64,000 nucleotides of DNA, taken from positions 13,714,710-13,778,709 of the forward strand of contig OU862910.1 in assembly GCA_917880885.1 (NCBI GenBank), given 5' to 3'. The stretch comes from Limnephilus marmoratus. Taxonomy: Eukaryota > Arthropoda > Insecta > Trichoptera > Limnephilidae. Position numbers and translations under genes: made by a program. Below are positions 34,561 to 47,142 of the stretch, piece after piece. Below the pieces are notes generated by a model. That model searched no databases. It was not told where the DNA came from and was given only the letters and a program-made list of their open reading frames with translations. Within the stretch, counting starts at the first letter, position 1. Each line of letters opens with the position of its first letter.

Positions 34561-35731
34561 ATTGTTAACAATCTTGAATTGAATCTCATTGTATTTTCTA
34601 TTTTCTTTTCGCGTAGATTTTATTTTATGGAATTTTCTGTAATTTTGATAGACTCAAAATTAATCTCTTTTTTGCTGGAACACGCCCCTCGACTCACGTG
34701 TTTTGATGGTCCCCAACCAAATTGGACTAAGACCTCCCTTACAATGATTTAAGTAAAGATTGTTTACAATCTCGCGGCCTTTCGACCAACTGAAAAGCGG
34801 GCGGTCTCTTGGTGTGCAAATAATTGTTTTTGTTTGTAACTATAAGTTTTTGTGAAATGTATATGTTTTCGCACGACCTCACCCGATCCGACAATCAGTG
34901 GTATACATGTTCTATATAAATTTTCCAGCATTTTTTTTTTTTCTTTATTTAAACTTTATTGTCTAATCCTTAATTTCTAATTGTTATTTCATAGTTCACT
35001 CAAAATTGTCCTAACCTAAGTGTTACCCACTCTAATTTGTAATTTTCATAAATGTTCTTAATTATCCTCAATTGGTTCAGCGTTCCCGTTTTTCCCCGTT
35101 TTTTTTTCGAAATCTAACTATTTATATCGTAATTCTAATGTTACCTTCTTAAATTTACCTAATTTCTACCACATCTCTACAGATAAACATTTTTATTTCA
35201 AGATTTCAAAACAATTTTTTTTTTTTCTAACTCCTAAGCATTGTTTATTTTAAATCCTGTTTTATAAAACGTACCCTATCCTATTCATATAATATCTCTA
35301 ATTCTTTCCCTCTTAAGTGTTCTTACTTACCTAACAAAAATTTTTTTTCTATTCACTAGCACATCAAAAAACCCCCCTTTTTTTTTTCTAAATTATAAAA
35401 TCAAAATTAACGAATATATTTACCTTACTCTATTTCTATATTTAAACATGATTGTCGCTTATTAAGAAACTTGTCCACTCACTCTTAAAGACTCGACGAC
35501 GACCCGCCCCTCGCAAGCAAACTGATAGCCTAACATTTTAGTAAAGTTTCTTTCTTCCCCTACCCCAAGACGTATCCTAACATATTTTTATTTGTATTTC
35601 TCAATCGTTTATTTATTTATTTACATTTTCAAATATTTGCAAATTTCGCAATCTATTCGTTGACTTCCACTAACTTTAATCCAGATTGTTGTTCCTTGTT
35701 ACTCGTGTAATATCTCGCTAAATGTATGGCG

Positions 35732-36691
35732 CTATAATCTCCTTTTATTTCCCGAGTTGTCTGCGACCACTAGCTCCTTCCCGGTCGTAGTTACTGTAGA
35801 ATTTTCTTTTGGTGAACTGCTAATCTCGGTGCATTTGCTACAACTAGCATTTTCGCCCACACTCTCTATTGCGTGTATCCTCCTTTTTATGGCGCGGTAA
35901 CGGTCACGGTATTTGTCCTTCTTGCTAAGTTCCTCCCCACTCCTCTTCTTTAAGTTCCGTTCTTCTGGCGTACATACCATTGTATCTAGTTTTCGAAGAA
36001 ACTCAGCGGCGACAATCTCGTCTCCTGATTGTCCCGAAAACCATAGCGATTGAATTTCCTTCGGATAATGCCTCATAATTTCGTCGACTATGCCCAACGG
36101 AGTGTCAGTAATCTTCAAAGCCTTAGCAAGTTCCCAATAGTTTGCGAAATGAGTGAGCATGGATATATTTTTCTTGGCATCATATACCCCCTCTGCAAGT
36201 CGGCGGCGAATTTCATTTTTCTTAATGTCTCCCCAATAGGTAGCTAAAAAATCTCGTTCGAAATCTAACATAGTCTCCCATCGCTTATTGTACAATTTCG
36301 CCCACGATTTGGCTTCCCCTTTTAAATTCTCTCGTACGACAATTAAAGGATCCGTACGTTTCACTTTTCTAGTGTATTCTTTTAAATCCTCGAGGAAACT
36401 AATTGGATTTTGATTTCCGCCGGAGAATGATGGTCGCTCCTGCTGCGGTAACATTTCCACGACTTGGAGAACGTTTTTCTGCGCATTATCCTCTCCTATC
36501 ACCGCCACTGTTGCTGGGTTTTCCAACTGCTTCTCTAGTTCCTGCATCTTATTGACGAGTGGTGCTAAAGCTGCCTGAATTATCGTAGTTATGTCTCCTA
36601 TGTTTACTGTTGAAGTCTCGGCTGCAATATTTTCCCCGATTGCCGTCACTAAAGCCTGTGTTTTCCTTCCTGTTCCACGTTTCCCCACCAT
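35732..36691 (-). CDS. Gag-like protein of giant-LTR element
   Basis: 319 residues from ATG to stop. The N-terminal 90 residues include a predicted coiled-coil-like stretch (IIQAALAPLVNKMQELEKQL). From about residue 86 there is a retrotransposon Gag core: RPSFSGGNQNPISFLEDLKE, then ENLKGEAKSWAKLYNKRW, FERDFLATYWGD and IRRRLAEGVYD, the pattern of Ty3/Gypsy-like capsid domains. The C-terminus is basic (KKDKYRDRYRAIKRRIH) with a lone CSKC, not a CCHC knuckle. Capsid assembly and RNA packaging are inferred. The frame is intact, unlike every gag/pol of Copia A and B, which fits the low LTR divergence. Confidence 0.8.
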   Translation of the reverse strand: MVGKRGTGRKTQALVTAIGENIAAETSTVNIGDITTIIQAALAPLVNKMQELEKQLENPATVAVIGEDNAQKNVLQVVEMLPQQERPSFSGGNQNPISFLEDLKEYTRKVKRTDPLIVVRENLKGEAKSWAKLYNKRWETMLDFERDFLATYWGDIKKNEIRRRLAEGVYDAKKNISMLTHFANYWELAKALKITDTPLGIVDEIMRHYPKEIQSLWFSGQSGDEIVAAEFLRKLDTMVCTPEERNLKKRSGEELSKKDKYRDRYRAIKRRIHAIESVGENASCSKCTEISSSPKENSTVTTTGKELVVADNSGNKRRL

Positions 36692-36865
36692 CTTCTTAAA
36701 TTTTCCGAGTTTTGTCGGCTAATGTTTATATTTTCCTTACTAAGCGACAACCTTATAATCTCTATTTTAATTTTCTTAATTATTTATGTAAATGTTGCCT
36801 TTCTTATTCTATATATATATTTTTTTTTCAATTTTCTCGTTTTTCTTATTTTTCTTAAATTTTTA

Positions 36866-37165
36866 TTATTTTTTATTTTTATTTTCCTTTACTTCGTTAA
36901 TCTTATCTTCGATTTCTTGTTCCTTTTCCTCGGGTTTTTCCTGTGAAATTATTGGTTTATCATTTTCATGTGGAAAATTTATTTTTCCACACTCCCTCTC
37001 AACCTTGCCTTGTTCCCCTTCTGGCTGAGCTCCCTTGTCTCCTCCCATATTCTCCACACGCAATGTAGAATATTTGGAACGCTTGAATATGTTTCTAAGC
37101 TCATCTTCCGTTGATATTTCTCCAACATCTCTTTCTGTCGCATCCGCCTTCCTCTTTTCGGCCAT
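36866..37165 (-). CDS. Small hydrophilic ORF upstream of gag
   Basis: 99 residues, starting MAEKRKADATERDVGEIST and ending in a Glu/Lys-rich stretch. It is very charged, with no membrane segment and no domain I recognise. It lies 174 bp upstream of the Gag-like ORF on the same strand, so it would be the first ORF of the transcript. It could be an accessory protein, a 5' gag piece cut off by a stop, or a chance frame. Confidence 0.45.
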   Translation of the reverse strand: MAEKRKADATERDVGEISTEDELRNIFKRSKYSTLRVENMGGDKGAQPEGEQGKVERECGKINFPHENDKPIISQEKPEEKEQEIEDKINEVKENKNKK

Positions 37166-37507
37166 TCTCGTTTTAATGAATTTAAATTATCGAATTAAAT
37201 ATCGACTATATGTAATTGAAAAGTTTTTTTTTTTTTTTTGGAACCTGCCCCCCTATAAAACACATTATTTTCAATTATATTATAATTGTTTGCATAATGA
37301 TTGCAACCCGAATTAACCCAACTCTACAAACGCACAATTTATTTCAAATGAATGTAGGTAGTTGTAAAACACGGAATGAATATTTTTACCCTATTGTTAA
37401 TGAATATTCCGTGATTTTCGTTCAAACAATAATTATTTATTGCTTAGAACGTCAACCATTCCTTCATGGTTTACAATACCTATTGATATTTTCGCAAAAT
37501 CTGTTTT

Positions 37508-37790
37508 GAATTTGCAATACCTATAAAAACAGATGTTCGCACATCAATTTGCAAATACCTATCGCAAAATCTCGTTTAGAATTCGCAATACCTATCAAAA
37601 CAGATGTTCGCACATCAATTTGCAAATACCTATCGCAAAATCTTGTTTAGAATTCGCAATACCTATCAAAACAGATGTTCGCACATCAATTTGCAAATAC
37701 CTATCGCAAAATCTCGTTTAGAATTCGAAATACCTATCAAAACAGATGTTCGCACATCAATTTGCAATAGGTACCTACCGCAAAATCTGT
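37508..37790. repeat. 71-bp tandem array in leader of giant-LTR element
   Basis: CAGATGTTCGCACATCAATT recurs at 37530, 37601, 37672 and 37743 (period exactly 71 bp), with CAAATACCTATCGCAAAATC between. It lies between the 5' LTR and the small ORF, i.e. in the untranslated leader where packaging signals are expected. Confidence 0.88.
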
Positions 37791-38965
37791 TTTTTGTCGT
37801 CAATTTTAGAGTTAAACCCCTTTTTTCTCGAAGTCCGAATAATCAAATGTTCATTTAAATAGGTTATATACCTATCATTAACCTTTGTCTACGATATTAG
37901 AAGTTCTCAATTCGACGCTATCCCCAATCAAGTATTTAGGTATGTTATTCTATCTTTTTTTTTTTCAATATTTACATTAAATTTGCAAAATCTATTTCGT
38001 TGTTCATAACAACTGTCATAGATCCCTTTGTATTCGTTGATTTCTACCCTCCTCAAAATAAACATATTTACTGCAATTTTAATAATCGAGTATTTTCAAA
38101 TCGGTAAATACCTATTGACAACTGTTTAACACCGCCATATCTGATTTCAACTTCTCATTTCGATCCGATTGAATGAATGTATTTTTCCCATCAACATGAG
38201 CTCCACCAAACCCTTTTAAAATGTATTCTATATTTATGTTCCTTATATTTTATGTTATGTCTTTTTATGTGATAATGTTCACATACAAAACATAACATTA
38301 TCTATAAACAATGGTCACATTATGTAGATAAGTTCCCCCTTTTATCTCCGAAGTATGTTTCCTCTTTTATCGAAACCGAATGTTGATATTATTTTTAACA
38401 GATGTTTATTTTATCAATCTTTTCGATGCTTATATCCGACGCGCTCATCCCGTAACCTATTGTTTACACTACGGTAATTAACATTCCTGACCCAGATATG
38501 TCAATTCTCAACTCTCATATTTGTTATTTATGGCCTGTCTTGACTCAATTTGTTTACTTAGAGCATATTTGACCGATATTCTTTTGTTTACAATAACAAA
38601 TGAAAGGGGTCTTTATTAACAAGTTCATGGTCACTCGATTTAACACTTTATATTGACACTTTTAAAATTATTTTAAACTGTAGAGTTTATTCGTTAGCAC
38701 TTTTTTTTTTTTTTTTGTATTGTATATTTATGTTTATTTATTTCTTTATAAATAATTTTTCTGTGTTTGTTTAACGTCGCACTATTCTGATTTTTTTTTA
38801 TTAAATTATTTTCACTTCAATTAAAATGAACTTTTTTTTTTTTTTTTATGATACGTCCTAATTTTGTTATTATTATTTTTTTTTCCAGTTTTTACAATAG
38901 ATTGACCAAAAAAGTTTTTCAACCCAAACTTGTATAACTCTGACTCCTGGTCCACGGCTTTGCAG
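37791..38965. other. Leader of giant-LTR element, non-coding
   Basis: AT-rich with several T runs and no open frame of note. Next to the right LTR the sense strand reads CTGCAAAGCCG then TGGACCAGGAGTC; the TGG could begin a primer binding site 11 nt from the LTR, but I cannot match it to a specific tRNA. Confidence 0.5.
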
Positions 38966-41900
38966 TGTAATAATTCTCTCTTCCTCCTACATTTAGATTT
39001 AACTCGGTTTAATTTTAAATATATAAAACTCTCCTGGTCATCGGCATGACAGTTGTGATAATTCTATCTTTCGATGCTGATTTTGATTTCTTTTTCTACT
39101 CCTGGGCACTTGGCACCAGTCGTAATATTTCTCTCTTTTCCCCTTTTAACTTTTAAATATATAAATATTTTTGGAATTCTTTCATCCTTTCAAGTTTTCT
39201 TGAACTTTTCTTTTGGCTCTGATCGATATTTAAATTTTTAAGGCTTTGCATGTGTGTAGTAGGGATGGAAAATTCCTTCCCTACGTCACACAAGCCTTCA
39301 TGAAAATTGGACCCTTATTTTCTTTGATAACTACAGAAAGCTACTTAAAGCTCCCTTGCACTATATACCTTTAGAGATATATGTACTTAACTAATTAATA
39401 CGTTATTTACGACCTTGAACGTAAATATTTTCGTATTTATGTTGTAATTAAACTCCATCAAACGTTGTGTAATTTTTTTGATTTATGATATGGGACTTTA
39501 ATTACTTTCATTCTTTGTGGTAACTTCTTGATTCTAGTCAGAGCGTTGGGTTTCAAACTGTATTGGTCTCTCCCTTGCAAATCTAACTTTAAATACTTTC
39601 TCTAAATGAACTAACTTTCCTCCGTCGTTTATTATGTTTTCCTACATCCTAACGAACTCGTAAATAACCTGTACTAATCGAAATCACGCATGTTTAATTG
39701 AACAGAAAATTAAGTATGACTCAAATGGTTAATTGTTAGTAAATTTGATTATGATTGTTTTGTATCTGCTTGTCATCTCTCCAATCCGATTCAGCTGCTA
39801 TAAGGTACATATAAAGATGGGTTTAGTAGGTTAATGTAATTAATAGATTGCATATTAGACGAACTCAGAATACCCTTTTTCTGCCGAAAATTTGGCTCCT
39901 ATCCTCCTGCAAGTTAACAGGATGGTCAAAGATCAACTAGAACTTCGCACAGTCAGCCGACGCGATTTTCCAGAGGGTCTTAGTACCTTGTTCTGTCAAT
40001 CTTCCATGTCGTCGTGTACTCTATTCAGGCCTTTCCTCGAGTCCCGAAACACCCAAATTCCATCTCCTCCAAGGTCTACTATTTACTTAGGGCGAACCGG
40101 TTTCGTCCTATATGCAATCATATACTCACGGTGTTTTGCAGAGTTACGGGTCGTGAATCCTCCCTCCACGTACAAGAGATGATGTGAGAGTAACTCTGTC
40201 GAGTCTAAAACGCTAATTGTAAGCGGGTCCACATCAACCAGTGTACAGTACATAAAAAGATATATATGTAAACATACGTTTGGGTAGGATTATAACTCAC
40301 AATATAAAACTAGCTAGTCTTATATTCCGAGCTCGGATCCCTCTCATAGAATTCTGCGAAATTCTAAGTTTGGTAACCGAATATATACATATTAAAAGTG
40401 GGTGATATTAATAGATACTAGTATAATAAGCAATTATCTGGCGATATGTTCTGGAGATTCGCCAAAACTCCAAGCTTTTGATTGATTTGGTTGACAATTT
40501 TCTTTAAGAGATTGCCATCTCTATTATGTGTTTGGTTAATGGTCCTTGATTTTTTTAAGGAGCGACCACTGCCTCCTATTGTTGAACTGTTTTCTAAATT
40601 TTCCCCCAAGGTTCAACTTTTGGTAAAATTTTTACTCTCCCGTGATTTTTCAACTGCTTCATGTAAATTATTTATACCTGTAAGAACAATTATTTCATAA
40701 ATTTTCCCCGAATTTTTCATGTAGTCCTTCAATAATCTTTTATCTGACTATCCCGTGATTTTCAAATGTTTGATGTACCTATTAGCTACCTAGGAGAGTA
40801 GTTAATCCATAAAATTTTTCTCAAATGTTCAATGATACTCTTCAAGTTCTTTTATTTGACTATCCCGTGATTTTTCAAATGTTTGATGTACCTTTTAGCT
40901 ACCTAGGAGAGTAGTTAATCCATAAATTTTTTTTTCTCAAATGTTCAATGATACTCTTCAAGTTCTTTTATTTGACTATGCCGTGATTTTTCAAATGTTT
41001 GATGTACCTTTCATTTGTTTAGCTTATAATAAATCTAATTATTTTCAAATTGTTCAATCCTAAAATATCTCTTCAAGTTCAAATTAAAGATTGTGTTTAA
41101 CCCCTTTTTTTATATATATAATTGCGCAACGTTATGGTGTTGCCCTATCCTAAGATTGACATCTTCCTAAAGCATTCAACACAGTGCCCTACTGACCGAG
41201 TTGTTTTATAAACAATTTTAGTTATGTCAACATTCCCACTGGCCTCGTGACCTAGATCCAAGAACGCGTGACATTTGTTTACCTTTAAAACATTCCGAAT
41301 TCAATAATGGTAATTTCTTTTTTTTGCAATTGCCCTTAACCTGATCCCAAATAAATATAGTTATAATTTACATATTTATGTCTCGATACATAAATACACA
41401 GATATATATATAATTTTATTATAGTTGAGGTAAATTCTAATTTCATAACTCATTTTTTTTGATCATTTTATATTAGCTGAAGTTATAATAAATAGTATAT
41501 ATACTAAATAAATACAAAACTTTGACTTGGAAATTTGTCAAACACATAACTATTTTAAATAGTTACGGATAAATGCAAAGATAGGCATTCGAAATCGAAA
41601 CCTTTACTTTTAATATAAGTGTTTTTCTTTTTGATTAAACTTTCTTGGAATATATATATATACATATATATATAAATATATCTATTTTATATATATAATA
41701 TTTTAATATAAGTACATATCACATATTAAGCAAATAATATTTTGTTATAATAATATAAAATTTTATACCGACGATCAGCTGCCCTCTGCCTCGTTCATGT
41801 CTCTAGAAATTTTTATACTTTGAAAGGACTTACCCCAAAAGGTCCACTCCTGTCGGGTTCAACACGACAAACCTTTTATATTTTTTCTCTCTAATTCAGC

Positions 41901-44837
41901 TATTGTCTAACTAATCCTAGATTAATCATCTTTATTCATTATTTCACTATTGCGTTGACTCTAAACTGAATTAATTGATGATTAATCTTTATCAATCAAA
42001 ATGTATTCCGTTTAAATTATAAATTTTAAGCAACATCCACTTCACGATTATTTACGAAATAAGAAATTTATTATTTTTATTTTTGTTTGTCACCGAACCC
42101 TTTTTATTTATTTTGTAGTAAGATAACGTTTTACTATTTATTTAAGCTTTCCGAAATAGTTATTATTATTAAGTTATCACAATCTCATTTAACAACAACT
42201 TAATAATTTGTATTATTTATTCTAAAGTCCATATTTATTATTATTACTTTATCTAACACTAGATTAATCCTGTGATAAATTATTACGTTCGATTTGCACT
42301 TTATTTAAGGAACTATTACTGATATGTTTTTTTTTTTCCAAGTATTAAGTCCTAAAATTTAACTAAACACTGCTTTTAAATTTGCCAAATACAACACCAC
42401 ACTTTTCACTAACACAATTTAAATTTATGATTTAATCACTTCACTGAATCTAATTAATTATTATTAATGGTACTAATCTCTTACACTGAATTTAATACCA
42501 AACTTTGGACACTTAGAACTTTCTGTTAAAATGCATTTTATCTAACACTAGATTATACTAAGTCCGAAATCACTTCTATTGACTTGACTCCAATTATTTC
42601 AGAGTCATAAAATTTTTTAACACTTAGACAATTTTTCAATTAATAACCGCTTTAAACGTCACGTCACGTCTCACAAACTTCCGCTTTTCAAAACCCCCGA
42701 TGACTAACTAAAAATCACTAAGTTCTGTCTTTTAAACCCCTTTCAGGATTAGAATGGCCTATCTAAGCTATCTTTGATCCACGAATTTAATCTCTAACAA
42801 CTCGAGATTTCATATATCGATTCTGTCATTTTTGTTTAACTGTCGTTAGGTCCACCTTTCATGACTTTGTTCATGCCCTATCTCGTTTAAACATTTTTCC
42901 AGGATCGGACCGGCGATATTACGTCAAAATGCCCCTCATTCCTTTTGTCTGTTGGTCATACAAAATTAGCTCAAATTTCATAATTTTTTTGTTATTTTTT
43001 TTCTCAATTCGTAAAAGGTCCGTCTTCGATAACTATATTTACGTCTCGATTTTTCCGTACCTATCACAAATCATGATTATCTCCATATCGAAATGTTTAC
43101 TATGCAATTTCGAGTTGCAATTTTTATAATTTCCACTCTATCTCACTGCTACTTGTATGAATTTTTCCATTAAAACCCGTATTTTCTCTATTTACGTAGT
43201 ATATCTGAATTTTCCCCTTTCCCCTAGAATTTTCTTGTATTCACAACACTCTTCCTACGAATTTCCTCTTTTATCCTTATGTTGCTTTCCACAATTATAT
43301 GATTTTTTATATTTCCAGCCGTATTTATTGTTTTCATCGATACTTCTGAATTTTCATGAGTTTTCCTTACGGAATCATCTTTTAATTGTTTTTATTTTCT
43401 TTTCTACTACCCCCCGTTTTGCCTCCGATGTATGTCACCTCTTAGAAAATTTCATTTTCTATATACTACTACTTTTTATGTTATTTTTCACATTTTTGAT
43501 AGGAGAAACTTCCACTTCGGTCCTTAAATATATGTCAATTTTTATTACTTCATATGGATCTTCCCCCAAATTCCGTCCCTTTCTCCCCTGAATCTACATT
43601 AATTTAAAATTTGACATCTGTTTATGTCTGGACTTCGATGTACCGACCGATAACTCAGCGTTTATTCGAGGGTAATAAAATCTAATCGTTTTTAGTTTGA
43701 ATAAACAGTCCCTATGCCCAATGATAATTTTTATCGTCCAAAAAGCCATTAAAATGGGTTTAATCGCCTAAAACCATGTTCGTTTTCTGGTTGTTTTAAT
43801 AACAAAATCACGTGTGGGGTCGTCAACTCAAATAATGTTTACGTCTATCATCAAACTTTCCTATCTTCCATAGTACTTTCGTCAAACAATTGACGGAAAA
43901 CAATTCCTTTTTGTTTGATTTACCTAACGCAATGTAACCAGTATGACCTCCCTATTCCAAATATATAACGATATCTATTTAAACTCGTCTGAAAACGCAA
44001 AATTAAGTCGAAATCTTACATTGTTCAATAAACACTTCCGTTTAAACGTCCAGTTTTTCCATTAGATTTTCTTTTCAAATCGTTTTTCCTGACGTGACAA
44101 AAGTGACATTCCAAATTTCCAGCGTTTTTCTTCCTTTTAAATGTAAAATGTACGCTTTCCTTTCAATCTGGTCTCCCTGACCCTCTATGTACTCGTTATA
44201 CGACTGAATAACCCTACAGTAACTTTTCTTACGTTTTACACGTCTTTTCTTTAATTTTCCTCTTATCATAAATCTCTAGCTATTTTCTTGCCTAGTTTTT
44301 CCAACATAATATGGATTAATTTGTTCGTTAACGGCGGTCGTCAACACCTTCATTGTACTGATTGTTTATCTTAAATCTGGGGTCATTGTATCTAATGCAC
44401 CGGGCGTGAGACCCTGTTTACATTATAGTGTATTGATCTTTCGGTCGGTGACGATATTTTTTTCCATAAATCTCTGATTAATCGCTTAGTTCAAAGTCCA
44501 TTCCTTTGTTCAAAATCTGAACACGCCCTCCATTCTGTGATTGGTTTCATTAATTATTTATAGCTTTCTGCTTAGACCTGATTGGCTGTTGATTTCAACT
44601 ATTAATTATTACGCTGATTAATGATGATTTCTAGCACCCTCTGTGTTCTTTTCATCAATACTCATCTCAATCTACTTAATTGTAGATCCCTATCGTCAAC
44701 AAGAATTCAATTTACTTTGAACCGGTAGATGTCGCAGGTGTGTCTGTTTTATAATTAATTGGTATTTTCTTTTTGAATTAAAGTGGGAAGCTACGATATT
44801 TTCTTATTTTCACTGTTGATTAATGCAATTCATCACA
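38966..44837 (-). repeat. Giant LTR, right copy (5' LTR)
   Basis: 5872 bp, offset from the left copy by 10,695 bp. It is the upstream LTR in minus orientation and would supply the promoter. I cannot place the promoter or the R region. It has the same internal tandem repeat (about 40746-41007) as the left copy. Confidence 0.88.
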
Positions 44838-46958
44838 CTCTTGACTTAAGAAAATGACATCTCTCTTTACATCTACGCTATTTTTCTTAGGGAAGTAAAT
44901 TCTATAGCCTTTGACGTTTTCAGCATAACCTACCATCAAACCCTTCTCTCCCTTCTTATCCCATTTCCTTCTTTTCTCTTTTGGGATATGTGCATACACT
45001 GGTGAACCAAACGCCTTCAGATGATGAACATCAAAGCTCCTATTTGTCCATATTTCGTATGGAGATTTTCCTTCTTTTCCTTTCCCCGTTCTATTCAAGA
45101 CAAAAGCAGCAGTATTTACCGCTTCTGCCCACAATTTCTTAGGTAAATTCTTCGCGTGTAGCATTGTTCGTGCCACTTCAACTAGGGTTCTTTTTTCCCT
45201 CTCAGCTTTCCCATTTTGTTCAGGAGTATAGGGCACAGTAGTCTGATGGGTTATCCCATGCTTAGAACATATTTCCTTTACTTCTCTATTTATGAATTCC
45301 AGCCCATTGTCACTCCGAAATATCTTGACTTTGTTTCCAGTAGTATTTTCGGCTTTATTTATAAAATCCCCCAAACAGCGCTTAATCTCGTGTTTTGCTT
45401 CAACGAAATACACACTTCTAAAGTTAGAAAAGTCATCCTTTAGAATGACAAAATATCTCGACCCGCCAATTGATTTTTCTTCCATGGGTCCGCACGTATC
45501 GCCATGAATTATTTCACATGTTTTTGTGCTGACATGCTCACTTTTCTTAAATGGTAGACGATGTATCTTTCCTTTCAAGCAACTTTCACATTGGGGTACG
45601 TCAGTTTGTTTTATCTCAATGTTATTTTTCTGCAATGCTTTCTTCACATAATCAAAGTTTTGATGTGCTAATTTCTCGTGCCACTCGTATAGGTCATTTT
45701 TCATAGTTTTAGCAACACTTGCGACCTCGCATTTGAAACGAAAATCCAAATAGTATGAACTGTCAACTCGACTGGCTATCGCACAAACAACGCCATTTTT
45801 ATAGAATAAACACGAACTGTCATTCGTCACAACAGTGTTCCCGCGATCAGCTGCGCGGTTTATAGAGAATAAATTTGTCTTTAGATCCGGAACAAACAAT
45901 ACATTGTTTATTGTTGTATTTATCCATTCACTGCCGTTATAGACTTGTACCTCCATCTGTCCGCAACCCAAAACACTAATGATTGCTCCATTGCCAACAA
46001 TTACGGACTTTTGAGAAATACTTGAAAATGATGAAAATAATGTGCGGTCGAAACACATGTGCTCGCTCGCTCCAGAGTCAATTAAAAACTTCGATTGTTC
46101 ATAATTTTTATACGCTGAATTTGGCACTACAAACGCATTACTTGTCTTCTTATTAGTAGCGCTTTGATTATTTTCCTTTGACTTTTTAAAACGACACTGT
46201 GCCTTAAAATGTCCGAATTTTCCACAGTAAAAGCATTTTTGCTCGTTCAACTTTTTCTCGTTGTCTCGATTACTTCTGCACTGAGTTTGAAAATGTCCGG
46301 CTTTTCCACATTTGTAACACTTCAGATTTCTTTTAGCTACAAACGCCGACGAGGATGAAGTTTCTTGTATTTCATATCTTCTCTCTTTCACTCTTTCTTC
46401 TTCAATTAATAATCTGGCTATTAAATTATCGAACGTTTGTTTGTCGTCAGGCGCCGATTCCCACGCCGATATAAAATGTTTATATTCATCCGGCAAGCTC
46501 ATTAATACTTTGGTTATTATAAATTTATCCGATACATTCTCGCCCATTTGTTTCAACTGACTTTGCATCTCTTGAATTTTAGACAGAAATACTGACATTT
46601 CGATGTTTTTATCATATTTATACTGAAAAAATCTTTGTTGGATAATATGGATGCTGGTTTCTGACTTTTGTTCATATACACTTAGAAGCTTTCTCCACAT
46701 TGCAGCCGACGTTGTGCATGATATGATATGTAGCATAACGTCTTCCGACATTCTCGTAACCAGTAATGTCTGAGCTTTAGCATCTTTTGTCTCCCAAGTG
46801 GTTCGTGCGATAATCTCTTCAGGTTTCACGGTGCGCCCCTCTACAATGTCCAGGCATCCTTGTCCTCTCAATAAAACTGTCATTTGAAACATCCAAATAT
46901 TCCAATTCCTTGCCCCTTCCAACTTCAATGCATTGGTAGTCATCACGTTTCCTTCCAT
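44838..46958 (-). pseudogene. Copia B gag-protease-integrase
   Basis: Starts at the ATG at 46956-46958. It has a UBN2-type gag (NWNIWMFQMTVLLRGQGCLD, MSLPDEYKHFISAWES), two CCHC knuckles CYKCGKAGHFQTQC and CFYCGKFGHFKAQC, and the protease site FLIDSGASEHMC. GAG-pre-integrase HEKLAHQNFDYVKKAL with CESCLKGK follows, then the integrase DDE core: IIHGDTCGPM, FRSDNGLEFIN and YTPEQNGKAEREKRTL. The segment has no stops and ends at 44838, where the giant element cut the polyprotein; the RT part is at 26765-28270. Classed as a pseudogene because the full polyprotein is disrupted. Confidence 0.92.
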
Positions 46959-47128
46959 TTATGCTTCCTGCCCTGCCTGATCAGATTTATCAGTGGTTTT
47001 TATCCTTCTCAACGAAAATTTTCTGCACGCGTTCCGGCAACTTAACCTCACTTTTCGCTGATATTCACTCCCGCTTGATTTCACTTTGCGTACTTAAACT
47101 TTATCAACAGATTAGCGAATCTGGGGAT

Positions 47129-47142
47129 CTGGGCCCATAACC
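47129..47142 (-). other. Copia B primer binding site (initiator tRNA-Met, internal)
   Basis: Minus-strand GGTTATGGGCCCAG abuts the 5' LTR. It is complementary to the anticodon-arm segment CTGGGCCCATAACC of initiator tRNA-Met, the half-tRNA priming known for Drosophila copia. Confidence 0.85.

Larger units (their letters stand above)
28271..44837 (-). mobile_element. Giant-LTR, gag-only retroelement nested in Copia B
   Basis: 16,567 bp flanked by the 4-bp duplication CTCT (28267-28270 and 44838-44841); removal restores the Copia B frame. Terminal direct repeats of 5873 bp (28271-34143) and 5872 bp (38966-44837) both run from TGTAATAATT to ATTCATCACA. A purine-rich tract next to the left repeat gives minus orientation. 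The 4822-bp interior has a Gag-like ORF and a small hydrophilic ORF, with no protease, RT, RNase H, integrase or env visible on either strand. It fits the idea of a non-autonomous LARD/TR-GAG type element mobilised by a partner, here with LTRs making up 71% of its length. Confidence 0.88.

Noticed and set aside
34276..34752. 158-codon serine/leucine/proline-rich plus frame
   Set aside because: Translation of the polypyrimidine tandem repeat on the antisense strand of the element.
37508..37790. CRISPR-like array
   Set aside because: The 71-bp units are identical throughout with no unique spacers, in a eukaryotic retroelement.
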